Of a stretch of DNA of 64,000 nucleotides, positions 18,076 through 26,915 are shown piece by piece (the stretch's first letter is position 1; each line of letters opens with the position of its first letter). Location: positions 1 through 64,000 of the forward strand of contig CAJKAP010000006.1 of the NCBI GenBank assembly GCA_905197905.1. Reading direction: 5' to 3'. The translations under genes and the position numbers were made by a program. The notes under the pieces were generated by a model. It was not told where the DNA came from. It searched no databases and worked only from the letters and a program-made list of their open reading frames with translations. This DNA comes from an uncultured Sutterella sp. (lineage in GTDB: Bacteria; Pseudomonadota; Gammaproteobacteria; Burkholderiales; Burkholderiaceae_F).

Positions 18076-18705
18076 TTAATCGGAAACATCCTTCCGCGCA
18101 TAGACTGCGTTAGCAATCGTGTTCAAGTCAGTATATTTAATCTCAATACCCGTGGGAAGGCCACGTGCGAGTCTCGTCACGCGAAGCTCTGGAAAGCGTT
18201 TTTGAAGTAAATCTATGATGTAGTATGCAGTGGCATCCCCTTCTGGGGTATAGCTCGTCGCGATCACTACCTCACGAAGTTGGTCCTCTTTAAGCCCCTT
18301 CTCTACTCGCTCTAACAACATCGGTAAACCGATTTCCGTAGCCCCTTGTCCCTCGATGGGATTGAGATGCCCTGTGAGAACAAAATAAAGTCCGCCCCAA
18401 GAAAACGATGACTCTAGTGCTTGCTGGTCAGCCGCACTTTCCACCACACACATGATGGAATGATCGCGTTGCTCATCCTGACAAATGGCGCATAACTGCC
18501 CTTTTATCGTGAAGGAGTTGCAATGTGGACAACGTCCGATATTTTGTCTAGCATCAGCAAGGGCCGCCTCTAGAGGAGTAATTCTGCTCTCCGAATCTTT
18601 GAGTAACCAATAGGCTACCCTCTGGGCAGAGAGAGGACCTAGTCCTGGCAACTGCTCAAGCTCGTGAATCAATGCTGCCAAAGCTGGCGCAATTTGAATC
18701 GTCAT
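18076..18705 (-). CDS. recR: Recombination protein RecR
   Basis: Works with RecF/RecO to load RecA at gaps. The 209-residue product has the N-terminal helix-hairpin-helix (LPGLGPLSAQRVAYWLL), a zinc finger (CPHC...CAIC), a Toprim domain (IMCVVESAADQQAL) and the C-terminal Walker-B-like part (TRLARGLPTG). Third in the dnaX-ybaB-recR row. Confidence 0.96.
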   Translation of the reverse strand: MTIQIAPALAALIHELEQLPGLGPLSAQRVAYWLLKDSESRITPLEAALADARQNIGRCPHCNSFTIKGQLCAICQDEQRDHSIMCVVESAADQQALESSFSWGGLYFVLTGHLNPIEGQGATEIGLPMLLERVEKGLKEDQLREVVIATSYTPEGDATAYYIIDLLQKRFPELRVTRLARGLPTGIEIKYTDLNTIANAVYARKDVSD

Positions 18706-18792
18706 CGTATTTGCTCAAAAGCGTTCTTATTGCACGCTATACAAAATGCTCTCTTGCTGTGCGGCTCGACACAGTTAAGAGATTTTTTCCGA

Positions 18793-19119
18793 TTAGAACG
18801 GCAACTTCATGCCCGGGGGAAGGGGCACAGCTTCGCGAACCATCTTTTCGTTCGTGTCTTTGCAGTTCTGCAAGGCGTTGTTAAAAGCAATCATCACCAA
18901 GTCTTCCAGAGTTTCTGGATCTTCTGGATCGATTGCAGAGGGATCAATATGAACGCGGCGGCATTCGTTCTGACCACTGATGGTCACTTTAACTGCGCCG
19001 CTGGCAGCTTCACCCTCAAATTCCATGTGAGCGATTTTTTCTTGCACTTCGCCCAACTTCGCTTGCATCTTTTGAGCCTGAGCCATCAAACCGCCCATTC
19101 CAGCTGAAAAACCACGCAT
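18793..19119 (-). CDS. ybaB: YbaB/EbfC nucleoid-associated protein
   Basis: Small dimeric DNA-binding protein of 108 residues, with the family pattern GGLMAQAQKMQAKL, a central VTISGQNECRRVHIDPS strand pair and the NALQNCKDTNEKMV helix. It lies 27 bases after the dnaX tau frame and before recR, the near-universal order. Confidence 0.95.
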   Translation of the reverse strand: MRGFSAGMGGLMAQAQKMQAKLGEVQEKIAHMEFEGEAASGAVKVTISGQNECRRVHIDPSAIDPEDPETLEDLVMIAFNNALQNCKDTNEKMVREAVPLPPGMKLPF

Positions 19120-19146
19120 ACTGTGTTCCTTTATTCACTATGAAGG

Positions 19147-19614
19147 TTAGTGTTGTTCTTTAACCGTACTCTCTTCGAGCACAGCCCCTAATTCTGTCAT
19201 AAATCGGTGCACCAGGGGATCTGTCTTGAAACGTTTTATGCGATCCTGTTGCGCTTTAATACGTTCTTCAGAGACTTCTTCTCCCACCGTTTTATCTGTC
19301 AGTTCACCCACTTCAAAACGCACGAAAAATTGATGCCCAAGATACTTAGTAAATTGGCGCTCTAAGTACTCACGATTGGCTTCCGTTGCAAACGCTGCCA
19401 CACTCACGCGCAAAACAGCCTGCGTTTTTCCGAGGCTCAGCACCTGTGCGTGGTAGGCCAAATTTTTCAAGGGTCCCTCTAATTTTGCCCCATCAACCAT
19501 TTCCCGCCAGTTCAGCGAATCTTTGGCTTCGGTGATGATTGCACCATAATCGAAGTCGTAAGATTCTGGGACTTGCTCAACTGGCGGCTCATTCTCCCCA
19601 GGGGGCTGGTTCAT
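19147..19614 (-). CDS. dnaX: DnaX tau C-terminal domain in the +1 frame
   Basis: These 155 codons encode the tau-specific part of DnaX: a DnaB-binding linker, then domain V with NWREMVDGAKLEGPLKNLAYHAQVL, which contacts the polymerase alpha subunit. The frame is +1 relative to the upstream dnaX frame and the two overlap. Full-length tau (about 605 residues) needs a shift at the CCCCCTGGGG stretch (19596-19605): removing one G there joins the frames as APWENEPPVEQ. The ATG at 19614 also has GAGGATC nine bases ahead, so separate coupled translation is possible. A real frameshift signal, a separate polypeptide or a sequencing error cannot be told apart here. Confidence 0.75.
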   Translation of the reverse strand: MNQPPGENEPPVEQVPESYDFDYGAIITEAKDSLNWREMVDGAKLEGPLKNLAYHAQVLSLGKTQAVLRVSVAAFATEANREYLERQFTKYLGHQFFVRFEVGELTDKTVGEEVSEERIKAQQDRIKRFKTDPLVHRFMTELGAVLEESTVKEQH

Positions 19615-20977
19615 CGTCAGGATCCTCAATAGATTGAGGCTCTGATGTCTGTGCTGGTTGATGTATTGGTCCTGCTTCGGCTAGCTCAGGTGTCACTCGT
19701 TCAGATTCTACCCTCTTCACTGCAGGTGCTACCTTAGGAGAAACAACCTCCTCTTTAGCTCCAACCTCAGTCGCGGCTGGAGAGATAACGGGTTGCACAA
19801 CTGCTGCACCCTCCTGCGCAGTCTTCACCTTTTTTGCATCTCGAGCAAGTACCTGATTAACGCCTCTTACGCCAGTCGGCTTAAAGGCGAGCATGCGCAA
19901 CAATGTCATGGTAAAGCCCGCATATTCGTCTGGAGCCAAACTCAACTCGTTACGACCATGGATGGCGATCTGGTAGTAGAGCTGCAATTCTTCAGGGCTA
20001 AATGCTTGCGTCAAGCGTTTGACTACTTCAGCATTAACCTCTTCTTCGAGTGAAACTCCTGGAATTCTTTGTAAGAGCGCCACATTGTGGAGTAAGCCCG
20101 CCAAATCGCGAAGAGCTTGCGCAAAAGAGACACCCTGCAAAGACATGTTGTCTGCAATTTGAATCATCGCAGGACCATCCCCTACAATCAAGGCATCCAA
20201 GATCCCCGTTAGACTTTCTTCGCTACTCATACCCAACATTTGGCGTACGGGTGTCGTTTCGATTTTGCTTCCACAAAACGCAATCGCTTGGTCTAACAAG
20301 GACAAGCCATCACGCATGGAGCCACGAGCCCCATTAGCAAGTAGTCGCAAAGCAGGTTCTTCATACTCAATTTTTTCTTGCGCAAGAATATTTTCCATAT
20401 GGGAGACTATCCCAGAAGGCGTCATATTGCGCAAATTAAACTGTAAGCAACGAGACAAAACCGTAATAGGCACTTTCTGCGGATCTGTCGTTGCCAAAAT
20501 AAACTTGATATATTCTGGCGGCTCTTCCAAAGTCTTCAACATGGCATTAAATGCCGTTGCTGATAGCATATGCACTTCGTCAATCATGTAGATTTTGAAG
20601 CGACCTTGGGTAGGTGCATACATTGCCTTGTCTAGCAACGCAGTAATATCTTCTACGGAACGGTTCGAGGCCGCGTCCATTTCAATGTAATCGGGATAAC
20701 GACCTTCATCAATCGCACGACACGCCGGGCAAACGCCACAGGGATGTGCTGTGATATCACCGTTACCATCGGTGCCTTGACAATTGAGTGCTTTTGCAAA
20801 AATACGCGAAATCGTGGTTTTACCGACACCACGTGTCCCTGTAAAGAGATAAGCATGGTGTAAGCGCTTCTCTGACAAGGCACGAGTGAGTGCTGTTACC
20901 ACATGATCTTGACCCACTAGGGTCTCAAAGTCATGCGGTCGCCATTTACGGGCTAGCACTTGATAGTTGCTACTCAT
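19589..20977 (-). CDS. dnaX: DNA polymerase III gamma/tau subunit, gamma frame
   Basis: Clamp-loader ATPase of the replisome. This frame gives 462 residues: Walker A GTRGVGKT (47-54), a zinc module (CGVCPAC at 80-86), Walker B IDEVHML (132-138), sensor 1 FILATTDPQKVP, the SRC motif and domain III to about residue 370, then a Pro/Glu-rich linker ending DDEPAPWGE. That is a gamma-length product. In E. coli tau is the zero frame and gamma comes from a -1 shift; here the short form is the zero frame. Other members of the row are ybaB and recR downstream. Confidence 0.93.
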   Translation of the reverse strand: MSSNYQVLARKWRPHDFETLVGQDHVVTALTRALSEKRLHHAYLFTGTRGVGKTTISRIFAKALNCQGTDGNGDITAHPCGVCPACRAIDEGRYPDYIEMDAASNRSVEDITALLDKAMYAPTQGRFKIYMIDEVHMLSATAFNAMLKTLEEPPEYIKFILATTDPQKVPITVLSRCLQFNLRNMTPSGIVSHMENILAQEKIEYEEPALRLLANGARGSMRDGLSLLDQAIAFCGSKIETTPVRQMLGMSSEESLTGILDALIVGDGPAMIQIADNMSLQGVSFAQALRDLAGLLHNVALLQRIPGVSLEEEVNAEVVKRLTQAFSPEELQLYYQIAIHGRNELSLAPDEYAGFTMTLLRMLAFKPTGVRGVNQVLARDAKKVKTAQEGAAVVQPVISPAATEVGAKEEVVSPKVAPAVKRVESERVTPELAEAGPIHQPAQTSEPQSIEDPDDEPAPWGE

Positions 20978-21200
20978 GCGAAATTCCTACGTTTATGGGT
21001 GGCTGTTCACAGAAAAGCATTAGCGTGAACAACAAGTTCTCTTATTTTAGCGGATTGAAGAGACCACGCTAAGGCTCAAGCGGTAGAAGAACGATTTTTC
21101 TTTTTTTAAAGTGTAGACGAGAGCGTTTCTTTTTCGAGCCTAAGTTTTGCTCAACTCTTCCTCTATGCCTTTTCCAACAAGGAATAAAAAATAGTATGTA

Positions 21201-21875
21201 CTAACTCCAAAGCTCTCTCACGACCGATTGCAAGACAAAAATGGCCAACAAAATAAATAGGGTTCCGCCAATTCGATAGATCCACTGCGTCATTGCCTGA
21301 CTCTTTAGAAGCACACGGTAGTGAGACGTCACCAAGCTGTAGCCCGTATGAATCACGATCACTAGCAAAAAGTACGTGCTCGTAAAGCCAATAAACTGCG
21401 GCAGGTAGGCAAGCTTCGTATCAATAAACTGGGGAAAGAGCGAGAGGAAAAACATGATGAGCAGAGGGTTCGTCATCTGCAACGTAATGCCTTCCATGAA
21501 AAAGGGGAACGGGTGAATGGCGTTCGGATTGTTTGATACTAAAGGGCGATGCTCCTCTTCCCGGCTTTTAATCACCGTATCTAAATCGACGACTTTCACA
21601 CGGAAATTTTTAATCCCTAGCCAGACCATATAGGCTGCACCAAGAATACGCAAAGCGTTATAAGCAGAAGGACTTTGTGAGAGAAGAATGCCGATACTCG
21701 TGGCGGAAAGCACTCCCATGATAATAGTGCCAGTTGCGGTACCAAGGATAGTCCACTTTGCACCAGTAAAGCCATAGCGAACCGACTTCATCAGCGTCAT
21801 CAATACTCCAGGGCCTGGCGTGGCCACAGTAGTAGAGGCTGTCACTAGGAACAACAGGAAGAGTGACTGGTTCAT
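21201..21875 (-). CDS. LysE/RhtB-family amino acid exporter
   Basis: The 224-residue integral membrane protein has about six segments and the family N-terminus with TPGPGVLMTLMKSVRYGF, then YMVWLGIKNFR and TNPLLIMFFLSLFPQF. The family exports lysine, homoserine, threonine or other amino acids; the substrate cannot be read from sequence. I start at the ATG at 21875 because GGTGGTAA precedes it; a GTG four codons upstream is possible. It sits between ffs and dnaX on the same strand. Confidence 0.88.
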   Translation of the reverse strand: MNQSLFLLFLVTASTTVATPGPGVLMTLMKSVRYGFTGAKWTILGTATGTIIMGVLSATSIGILLSQSPSAYNALRILGAAYMVWLGIKNFRVKVVDLDTVIKSREEEHRPLVSNNPNAIHPFPFFMEGITLQMTNPLLIMFFLSLFPQFIDTKLAYLPQFIGFTSTYFLLVIVIHTGYSLVTSHYRVLLKSQAMTQWIYRIGGTLFILLAIFVLQSVVRELWS

Positions 21876-21909
21876 GGTAATTACCACCGCATAGACTGGT
21901 CAGGACTAT

Positions 21910-21930
21910 GGAAAAGCGTAAACGCTTTTC
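21910..21930 (-). terminator. ffs terminator
   Basis: On the minus strand GAAAAGCG-TTTA-CGCTTTTC forms a perfect hairpin just past the 4.5S RNA end. The T run lies inside the stem's 3' arm, so termination strength is uncertain. Confidence 0.55.
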
Positions 21931-21938
21931 GCGAAAAT

Positions 21939-22033
21939 GGCGAGCCTTATCCTCGGCACTACTGTACACCAGTATGGCTGCTTCGTTCCCGACCTGACCA
22001 GGTTCCTGGGGACAGCATGCGAGGGGACCCGCC
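21939..22033 (-). ncRNA. ffs: Signal recognition particle 4.5S RNA
   Basis: RNA core of the SRP, which with Ffh targets nascent inner-membrane proteins. The minus strand carries the conserved apical hairpin with CCTGGTCAGGTCGGGAACG and AAGCAGCC, essentially the universal SRP domain IV. The ends (GGCGGG... at 22033 and ...CTCGCC at 21939) pair to close a hairpin of about 95 nucleotides, the usual small bacterial form. It is read from a good sigma-70 promoter. Confidence 0.95.
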
Positions 22034-22611
22034 AAGATCTGTATCATAAAGGAAAGAATTCATTTTTGCAAAAGCATCTCTTGCGCAATCTCTCATTTAC
22101 GGGATGCAATGCACATCTTTCTACATTATGGAAATTAGTATTCTTAGCAGGGAACAATCGTTTCTTCGTTAGGGATTCCTTCTTCAACGCTTTTCACCAC
22201 TTGCTTTTGAGGATTTTTTCTAGAGCACCAAAAAACTTGGAGATTGCACTCTTTTTTGGAGCAGTACTTTTATGAAAAGAGCATTGCGGCGACTTTCAGC
22301 CATAGTTTTGACGTTGTACTCTCAACAAATTGTTTCATTCCGCTCTCATTTTTACGTTAAACAGTGGTACTATTACCTCCATCTCAGCTGAACACCTCTT
22401 TCAATAAAAGAGGAGTTTCCGAACCATTTCGTTCAGCTATCTGCAGTGCTCTCACGGCAGCAATTTCCGTTTGGATTTTATCTTCTTGTGGGTCTGTCGA
22501 CCTTCATAAATCAACCTAATTAAAGTGCATCTAGTTAGAGCTCTCTCAACTTTTTGAAGCAATGAGAGGGCCCTTGGCTAGTGCTCACTAACTATTTCTC
22601 TGGAGTTTCTC
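22034..22611. other. 578-base gap ffs-trxA with long trxA leader
   Basis: No supported protein gene. It holds the ffs promoter at the left and, reading right, an extended -10 box TGGTACTAT (TACTAT at 22368-22373). This gives trxA a leader of about 230 nucleotides. The leader starts with a nested fold: AGCTGAAC (22386-22393) with GTTCAGCT (22431-22438), enclosing CCTCTTT/AAAGAGG (22395-22413). A 39-codon open frame at 22272-22391 has no ribosome site. The rest shows nothing I recognise. Confidence 0.5.
22043..22071 (-). promoter_or_regulatory. ffs promoter
   Basis: On the minus strand TTGCAA (22071-22066), 17 bases, TATGAT (22048-22043), placing the start about 7 bases later, right at the 4.5S RNA 5' end. 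Confidence 0.75.
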
Positions 22612-22935
22612 ATGAGTGGAATTTTTCACGTTATCGATAACAATTTTGAAGAACTTGTCCTTAAGTCTGACTTGCCCGTTCTCGTTGACTTCTGGGCTCC
22701 CTGGTGCGGTCCTTGCCGTATGATGGCTCCTCTCCTTGACGAGTCTGCTGAGACGTTTGATGGGCGCTTGAAGATTGTTAAATACAACTGCGACCAATCG
22801 ACTGGCGTTGTCTCGGAACTTGGCATCCAGAGCATCCCGACTCTCGTGATCTACAAGAACGGGGAAGTAGTTGCGCGCCACACTGGCGCTTGCAATCAGA
22901 GCACCTTGGATAAGTTCATCTCTGACGCCCTCTAA
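22612..22935 (+). CDS. trxA: Thioredoxin TrxA
   Basis: General disulfide reductase; substrate of the TrxB at 8174. The 107-residue product has the active site WCGPC in FWAPWCGPCRMMAP, the cis-Pro loop IQSIPTL and the usual C-terminus. TCTGGAG lies before the ATG. The codons are of a well-expressed gene. It precedes rho, as often in Proteobacteria (trxA-rho), with a hairpin between. Confidence 0.97.
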   Translation: MSGIFHVIDNNFEELVLKSDLPVLVDFWAPWCGPCRMMAPLLDESAETFDGRLKIVKYNCDQSTGVVSELGIQSIPTLVIYKNGEVVARHTGACNQSTLDKFISDAL

Positions 22936-22952
22936 TCTATTGCGAGTGTAAT

Positions 22953-22985
22953 GGTCTTGAGAACTTTCTAGAGTTTCTCAAGACC
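22953..22985 (+). terminator. Hairpin after trxA
   Basis: GGTCTTGAGAAACT-like stem (GGTCTTGAGAA with TTCTCAAGACC) right after trxA. No T run follows, so it may be an RNA-end stabiliser or an imperfect terminator. Confidence 0.5.
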
Positions 22986-23085
22986 TGCCTCAAACCGAGG
23001 CCTTTACTCCTTTCACTACCCACGCAAGAGAGATCGAAGAACTTATTTTTCGTCGTCTTTCGTTATTCTCTTTTTTTAGCATCCT

Positions 23086-24342
23086 ATGCATCTCTCAGAC
23101 CTCAAATCCCTACATATCTCTCAGTTGCTTGACATGGCTTACGCTTTAGAGATTGATAACGCCCAGCGCATGCGTAAGCAAGAGCTGATGTTTGCCATTC
23201 TCAAGAAAAAAGCCAAAGGCGGAGAACAGATTTTTGGCGATGGCACTTTAGAAGTGTTGCCCGATGGTTTCGGCTTTTTACGCAGCCCAGATACTTCGTA
23301 TCTCGCTAGCACTGATGACATTTACATCTCTCCCTCTCAAATTCGCCGCTTTAACTTACACACTGGCGACTCCATTGAAGGGGAAGTGCGTACACCAAAG
23401 GATGGAGAACGCTATTTCGCTCTTGTTCGTGTAGACTCGGTTAACGGTCTTCCTCCCGATAGCGTCAAGCACCGCATGCTCTTTGAAAATTTGACGCCTC
23501 TTTTCCCTGATGAACCTCTTACTTTGGAACGCGACATGCGTGGTGATGAAAATGTCACTGGACGAATCATCGACATCATCGCTCCTATCGGTAAAGGTCA
23601 GCGTGCTCTTTTAGTCGCTCCTCCGAAATCAGGTAAAACCGTCTTAATGCAACACATCGCTCACGCTATCACTACCAACCACCCAGATTGCACGCTCTTT
23701 GTGCTTTTGATTGACGAACGCCCTGAAGAAGTGACTGAAATGCAGCGCTCTGTGAAGGGTGAGGTGGTTGCTTCAACCTTTGATGAACCTGCAGCTCGTC
23801 ACGTACAGGTTGCTGAAATGGTGATTGAAAAGGCAAAGCGCCTAGCAGAAAGCAAGCGCGACGTCGTGATTTTACTTGACTCCATTACGCGTTTGGCCCG
23901 CGCTTATAATACCGTGATTCCCTCCTCTGGTAAGGTCTTAACAGGCGGTGTGGACGCTAATGCCTTGCAGCGCCCAAAACGCATTTTCGGTGCTGCTCGT
24001 AACCTTGAAGAAGGTGGCTCGCTCACGATTATCGGTACGGCCTTGGTCGACACCGGCTCTCGCATGGATGACGTGATCTACGAAGAATTCAAGGGTACTG
24101 GTAACAACGAAATTCACCTTGAACGTCGTTTAGCTGAAAAGCGTGTTTACCCCGCCATTAACTTGAACCGCTCTGGTACTCGCCGTGAAGAATTGCTTTT
24201 GAAACCCGACACGCTCCAGCGCGTTTGGGCTTTGCGCAAGTTCCTCTACGACATGGATGAAATTGAAGCGATGGAGTTCTTGTTGAGCAAGATTAAGAGT
24301 ACGAAAAACAATAATGAGTTCTTCGACTTGATGAAGCGCTAA
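23086..24342 (+). CDS. rho: Transcription termination factor Rho
   Basis: Hexameric RNA helicase. The 418-residue protein has the N-terminal SAP-like helix bundle (MHLSDLKSLHISQLLDMA), the RNA-binding OSB fold (DGFGFLRSPDTSYLASTDDIYISPSQIRRFNL), the P-loop (PPKSGKT), Walker B VVILLDSITRLARAYN and the R-loop GGVDANALQRPKR. It is collinear with E. coli Rho (419), so standard in length. It ends in a strong hairpin. Confidence 0.98.
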   Translation: MHLSDLKSLHISQLLDMAYALEIDNAQRMRKQELMFAILKKKAKGGEQIFGDGTLEVLPDGFGFLRSPDTSYLASTDDIYISPSQIRRFNLHTGDSIEGEVRTPKDGERYFALVRVDSVNGLPPDSVKHRMLFENLTPLFPDEPLTLERDMRGDENVTGRIIDIIAPIGKGQRALLVAPPKSGKTVLMQHIAHAITTNHPDCTLFVLLIDERPEEVTEMQRSVKGEVVASTFDEPAARHVQVAEMVIEKAKRLAESKRDVVILLDSITRLARAYNTVIPSSGKVLTGGVDANALQRPKRIFGAARNLEEGGSLTIIGTALVDTGSRMDDVIYEEFKGTGNNEIHLERRLAEKRVYPAINLNRSGTRREELLLKPDTLQRVWALRKFLYDMDEIEAMEFLLSKIKSTKNNNEFFDLMKR

Positions 24343-24350
24343 GAAAACTG

Positions 24351-24377
24351 AGGAGGGAATTTTCCCTCCTCTTTTTT
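24351..24377. terminator. Bidirectional terminator rho/nadE
   Basis: AGGAGGGAA with TTTTCCCTCCT and six Ts, between convergent rho and nadE. Confidence 0.9.
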
Positions 24378-24383
24378 AACTTT

Positions 24384-25874
24384 TTAAATCAGCCAATCCC
24401 CGCCCATACCCCACTCTCGTGTTGTCGCCAGTGGTGTTTTGGAGACGGTGGGGCCAGGAATCCCCTGCGCACGCTTATAGGCATTTGCAAAAAAACGATG
24501 AATAATGTCGTTGACTTTAGCTTCTCCATAGCGCTCTCTGAGTTCTTCAGCGGCACCTCCCCTCAGAAGAGTATCGACTACAATCTCAATCTCGTCATAG
24601 GGTGGCAAACTGTCGCTATCGAGTTGTCCTTCTCGCAATTCTGCTGAGGGGGCACGTTCCAAAATTTCCGACGGAATCCAATCGCACCCTGCTCTAGCAT
24701 TTCGTGAACGGCAAAGTTCGTAAATTTCACGCTTCCATAGGTCAATCAGGGGCGCGTAGCCTCCCGTGATATCCCCATAGAGCGTCCCATAGCCCATTGA
24801 GGCTTCCGCTTTGTTACTTGTACACAGAAGGAGTCGCCCTTCTTTATTTGCCACACCCATTAAGATAAGCGCACGAGCACGTGCCTGAAGGTTCTCTTCG
24901 GTGACGTCCCACGCCACCTTCCCAAAAATAGGGGCTAACGTCTTCAACGAAGCACTAAAGAGCGGTTCAATTGATATCGTCTCAGTCTCAATCTCTAAGT
25001 GATCTGCCAATTCTTCTGCACATCGAAGGCTCAGCTCCGAAGTGAAGCGAGAAGGAAGTAAAATACCCTTCACTTTATCTGCGCCTAGCGCATCGACTGC
25101 TAGTGTTGCCACAAGCGCACTATCGACGCCACCAGAGAGCCCTAAAACCACACCCTTGATGCGATTTTTCGTAACGTAATCACGAAGCCCCGCGCGAAGT
25201 GCTTCATAGGTATCGTTCAAACTACAGACGGGGAATTGGGTCGTTGTTTGATAAACTCGTTTGACAGTAAACTGCTTTTGCTCGTTGATTTGCACCTTAA
25301 AGCGCATTGCGCCACTTTGCCAATGTGGTAAAGGAACCACTTCTTCTTGGAAGTAATAGCCAGAATCCCCAGCGGCAATGTCGGTTGCATCACCACCAGC
25401 TATTGAGACAAAAAAAGTAGGCACATGAGTTCCAAGTTTTTCTACACGGCTTCCTGCTAACGAGACGCGATGAATATCGAGAAGCGCATGACCTGCAGCT
25501 TTCTTATGAATATCGAATTCGATACCACCCCACTCCAGACTCGTTTCTCGCGGCAGTAGCGCGTATTCACCATGATGCGCAAAAAGCGTTTTTTCTTGTC
25601 CAGAAAGATCAATCACGCTCATGACTAAAGCGGTATCGCCCTGCGCAAACTCAACCACTTTTTCGATCATTGTGCTGTAATTCTCACGAGCTACTGGCCA
25701 GAAAAGCACTTTTTTTCCACTTACCCCTTCTAGTGACTTAGCCGGAATCACTACCAACTGGGAGCCTGCTACTTTGGGCAATGCGTCCAATATAGCTTGG
25801 ATACCCTGAAAATTCTCAGCAAGCTTGCCTGTAGTAGGATTAGGTTGAAGAAGAGTAAGAGTAACGCCTGACAT
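24384..25874 (-). CDS. nadE: NAD synthetase with degenerate glutaminase domain
   Basis: The C-terminal half (about 220-496) is a complete NAD synthetase that amidates deamido-NAD: PP-loop LGLSGGVDSALVAT (247-254 core), TSNKAEASMGYGTLYGDITGGYAPL, IPSEILERAPSAELREGQ and the closing SKTPLATT. The N-terminal ~215 residues align in outline with the nitrilase glutaminase of long NadE enzymes (QPNPTTG; LVVIP; the VSIAGGDAT stretch), but PELxLxGY is now PAKSLEGV, the CEDxW block is missing and no Cys occurs before residue 217. Glutamine hydrolysis by the usual triad therefore looks impossible. It is shorter than usual (496 against about 540). It may use free ammonia or another partner. Confidence 0.9.
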   Translation of the reverse strand: MSGVTLTLLQPNPTTGKLAENFQGIQAILDALPKVAGSQLVVIPAKSLEGVSGKKVLFWPVARENYSTMIEKVVEFAQGDTALVMSVIDLSGQEKTLFAHHGEYALLPRETSLEWGGIEFDIHKKAAGHALLDIHRVSLAGSRVEKLGTHVPTFFVSIAGGDATDIAAGDSGYYFQEEVVPLPHWQSGAMRFKVQINEQKQFTVKRVYQTTTQFPVCSLNDTYEALRAGLRDYVTKNRIKGVVLGLSGGVDSALVATLAVDALGADKVKGILLPSRFTSELSLRCAEELADHLEIETETISIEPLFSASLKTLAPIFGKVAWDVTEENLQARARALILMGVANKEGRLLLCTSNKAEASMGYGTLYGDITGGYAPLIDLWKREIYELCRSRNARAGCDWIPSEILERAPSAELREGQLDSDSLPPYDEIEIVVDTLLRGGAAEELRERYGEAKVNDIIHRFFANAYKRAQGIPGPTVSKTPLATTREWGMGGDWLI

Positions 25875-26015
25875 AGCTGATCCCAGCGTAAAAACAAAAA
25901 CGAAATGTGCATCGGTACGAAACGCGACACATACAGTTTAAGGAGATTCGATAAAAGAAAAGCCGCGAGGAACACCTTGATACGTCAAGTTTTGTTTCCT
26001 CACAGCTTGGCTAGG

Positions 26016-26822
26016 TTATTTATCTTGTTGGCGAGCCTCAATAAAGGACTCAATATTAGCTAAGACGGTTTCTGCATCTGTTGAAGTGACGGAGATGTTT
26101 CGGAAACCGGCCTCATTCAAACGACGCACAATTCGTGGGTGTAGCGTGATCACATCACCGCGAGTCGCCCACTCTAGTGCGCCGTCGACAGAATGGAAAG
26201 CTAGTACCATCGCATCGACCGCATCCGTACTCGTGATATAAAGAATCGGGGGTTTTCCAGCAATAGCTGCAGCGAGCATCTTCTTTTGGCGATTTTGTAA
26301 ATTGAGCGGCACTCGCACATAAGCGCACATAGTGACCACGTCTGAACCAATACTTCTAAACTGGGTAGGTAACCACTCACGCCCTGTTTGGCCGCGCAGA
26401 AAGAGCACGCGAGAGGGAGCTCCCCGGCGCTTTACTAGTTCCCAAAGTGCTTCACTTCCGGAATGCTCAGCGTCGCCCTCTGGGGCCAACACCGACACGG
26501 ATTCACCAAAGGTTGCTCGAATTAATCGTGCTGTTCCTTCGCCAACAGTGGCAAGAGTCACATGCGCGGGCCAATGATCAATCCAATGCGACACTGCCGT
26601 AACGGCGGCGGGGCTTGGCAAAACAACCATTTCCACGTCATCGAGATTTTTGAGCCGTTCGGCCAACAAAGCCTGCTCTTCTTCGCTTGGTAACTCAATA
26701 GTGAAAGAGGGCCAACGCCAAACTTCCGTATGCGAAAGTTGCTTCGTTTCGATCATGTCAGCGAGCAAATTATTCGCTTCGCCAGGACGCGTCAAAATAA
26801 TCGGTATGTTAGAAGTAGCCAT
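26016..26822 (-). CDS. hemD: Uroporphyrinogen-III synthase HemD
   Basis: Cyclises hydroxymethylbilane to uroporphyrinogen III in tetrapyrrole synthesis. About 268 residues with two alternating alpha/beta domains; recognisable parts are ILTRPGEANN at the start, VVLPSPAAVTAV, TVGEGTARLI, RVLFLRGQTGREWLP, and TSTDAVDA. The family is poorly conserved, but the place right after hemC settles it. An alternative ATG four codons upstream is possible (AGGA sits between). Confidence 0.88.
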   Translation of the reverse strand: MATSNIPIILTRPGEANNLLADMIETKQLSHTEVWRWPSFTIELPSEEEQALLAERLKNLDDVEMVVLPSPAAVTAVSHWIDHWPAHVTLATVGEGTARLIRATFGESVSVLAPEGDAEHSGSEALWELVKRRGAPSRVLFLRGQTGREWLPTQFRSIGSDVVTMCAYVRVPLNLQNRQKKMLAAAIAGKPPILYITSTDAVDAMVLAFHSVDGALEWATRGDVITLHPRIVRRLNEAGFRNISVTSTDAETVLANIESFIEARQQDK

Positions 26823-26915
26823 AGCTCTAGACATCCTGTAGTACAAGAAAAGGAGAGTTGCCTCTCCTTTCTCAGAAAAGTTCTATTCGCTCTTCACCAG
26901 TTAAGCGAGCACTAA

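Noticed and set aside
22272..22391. 39-codon open frame ahead of trxA
   Set aside because: No Shine-Dalgarno, and it overlaps the probable trxA promoter.
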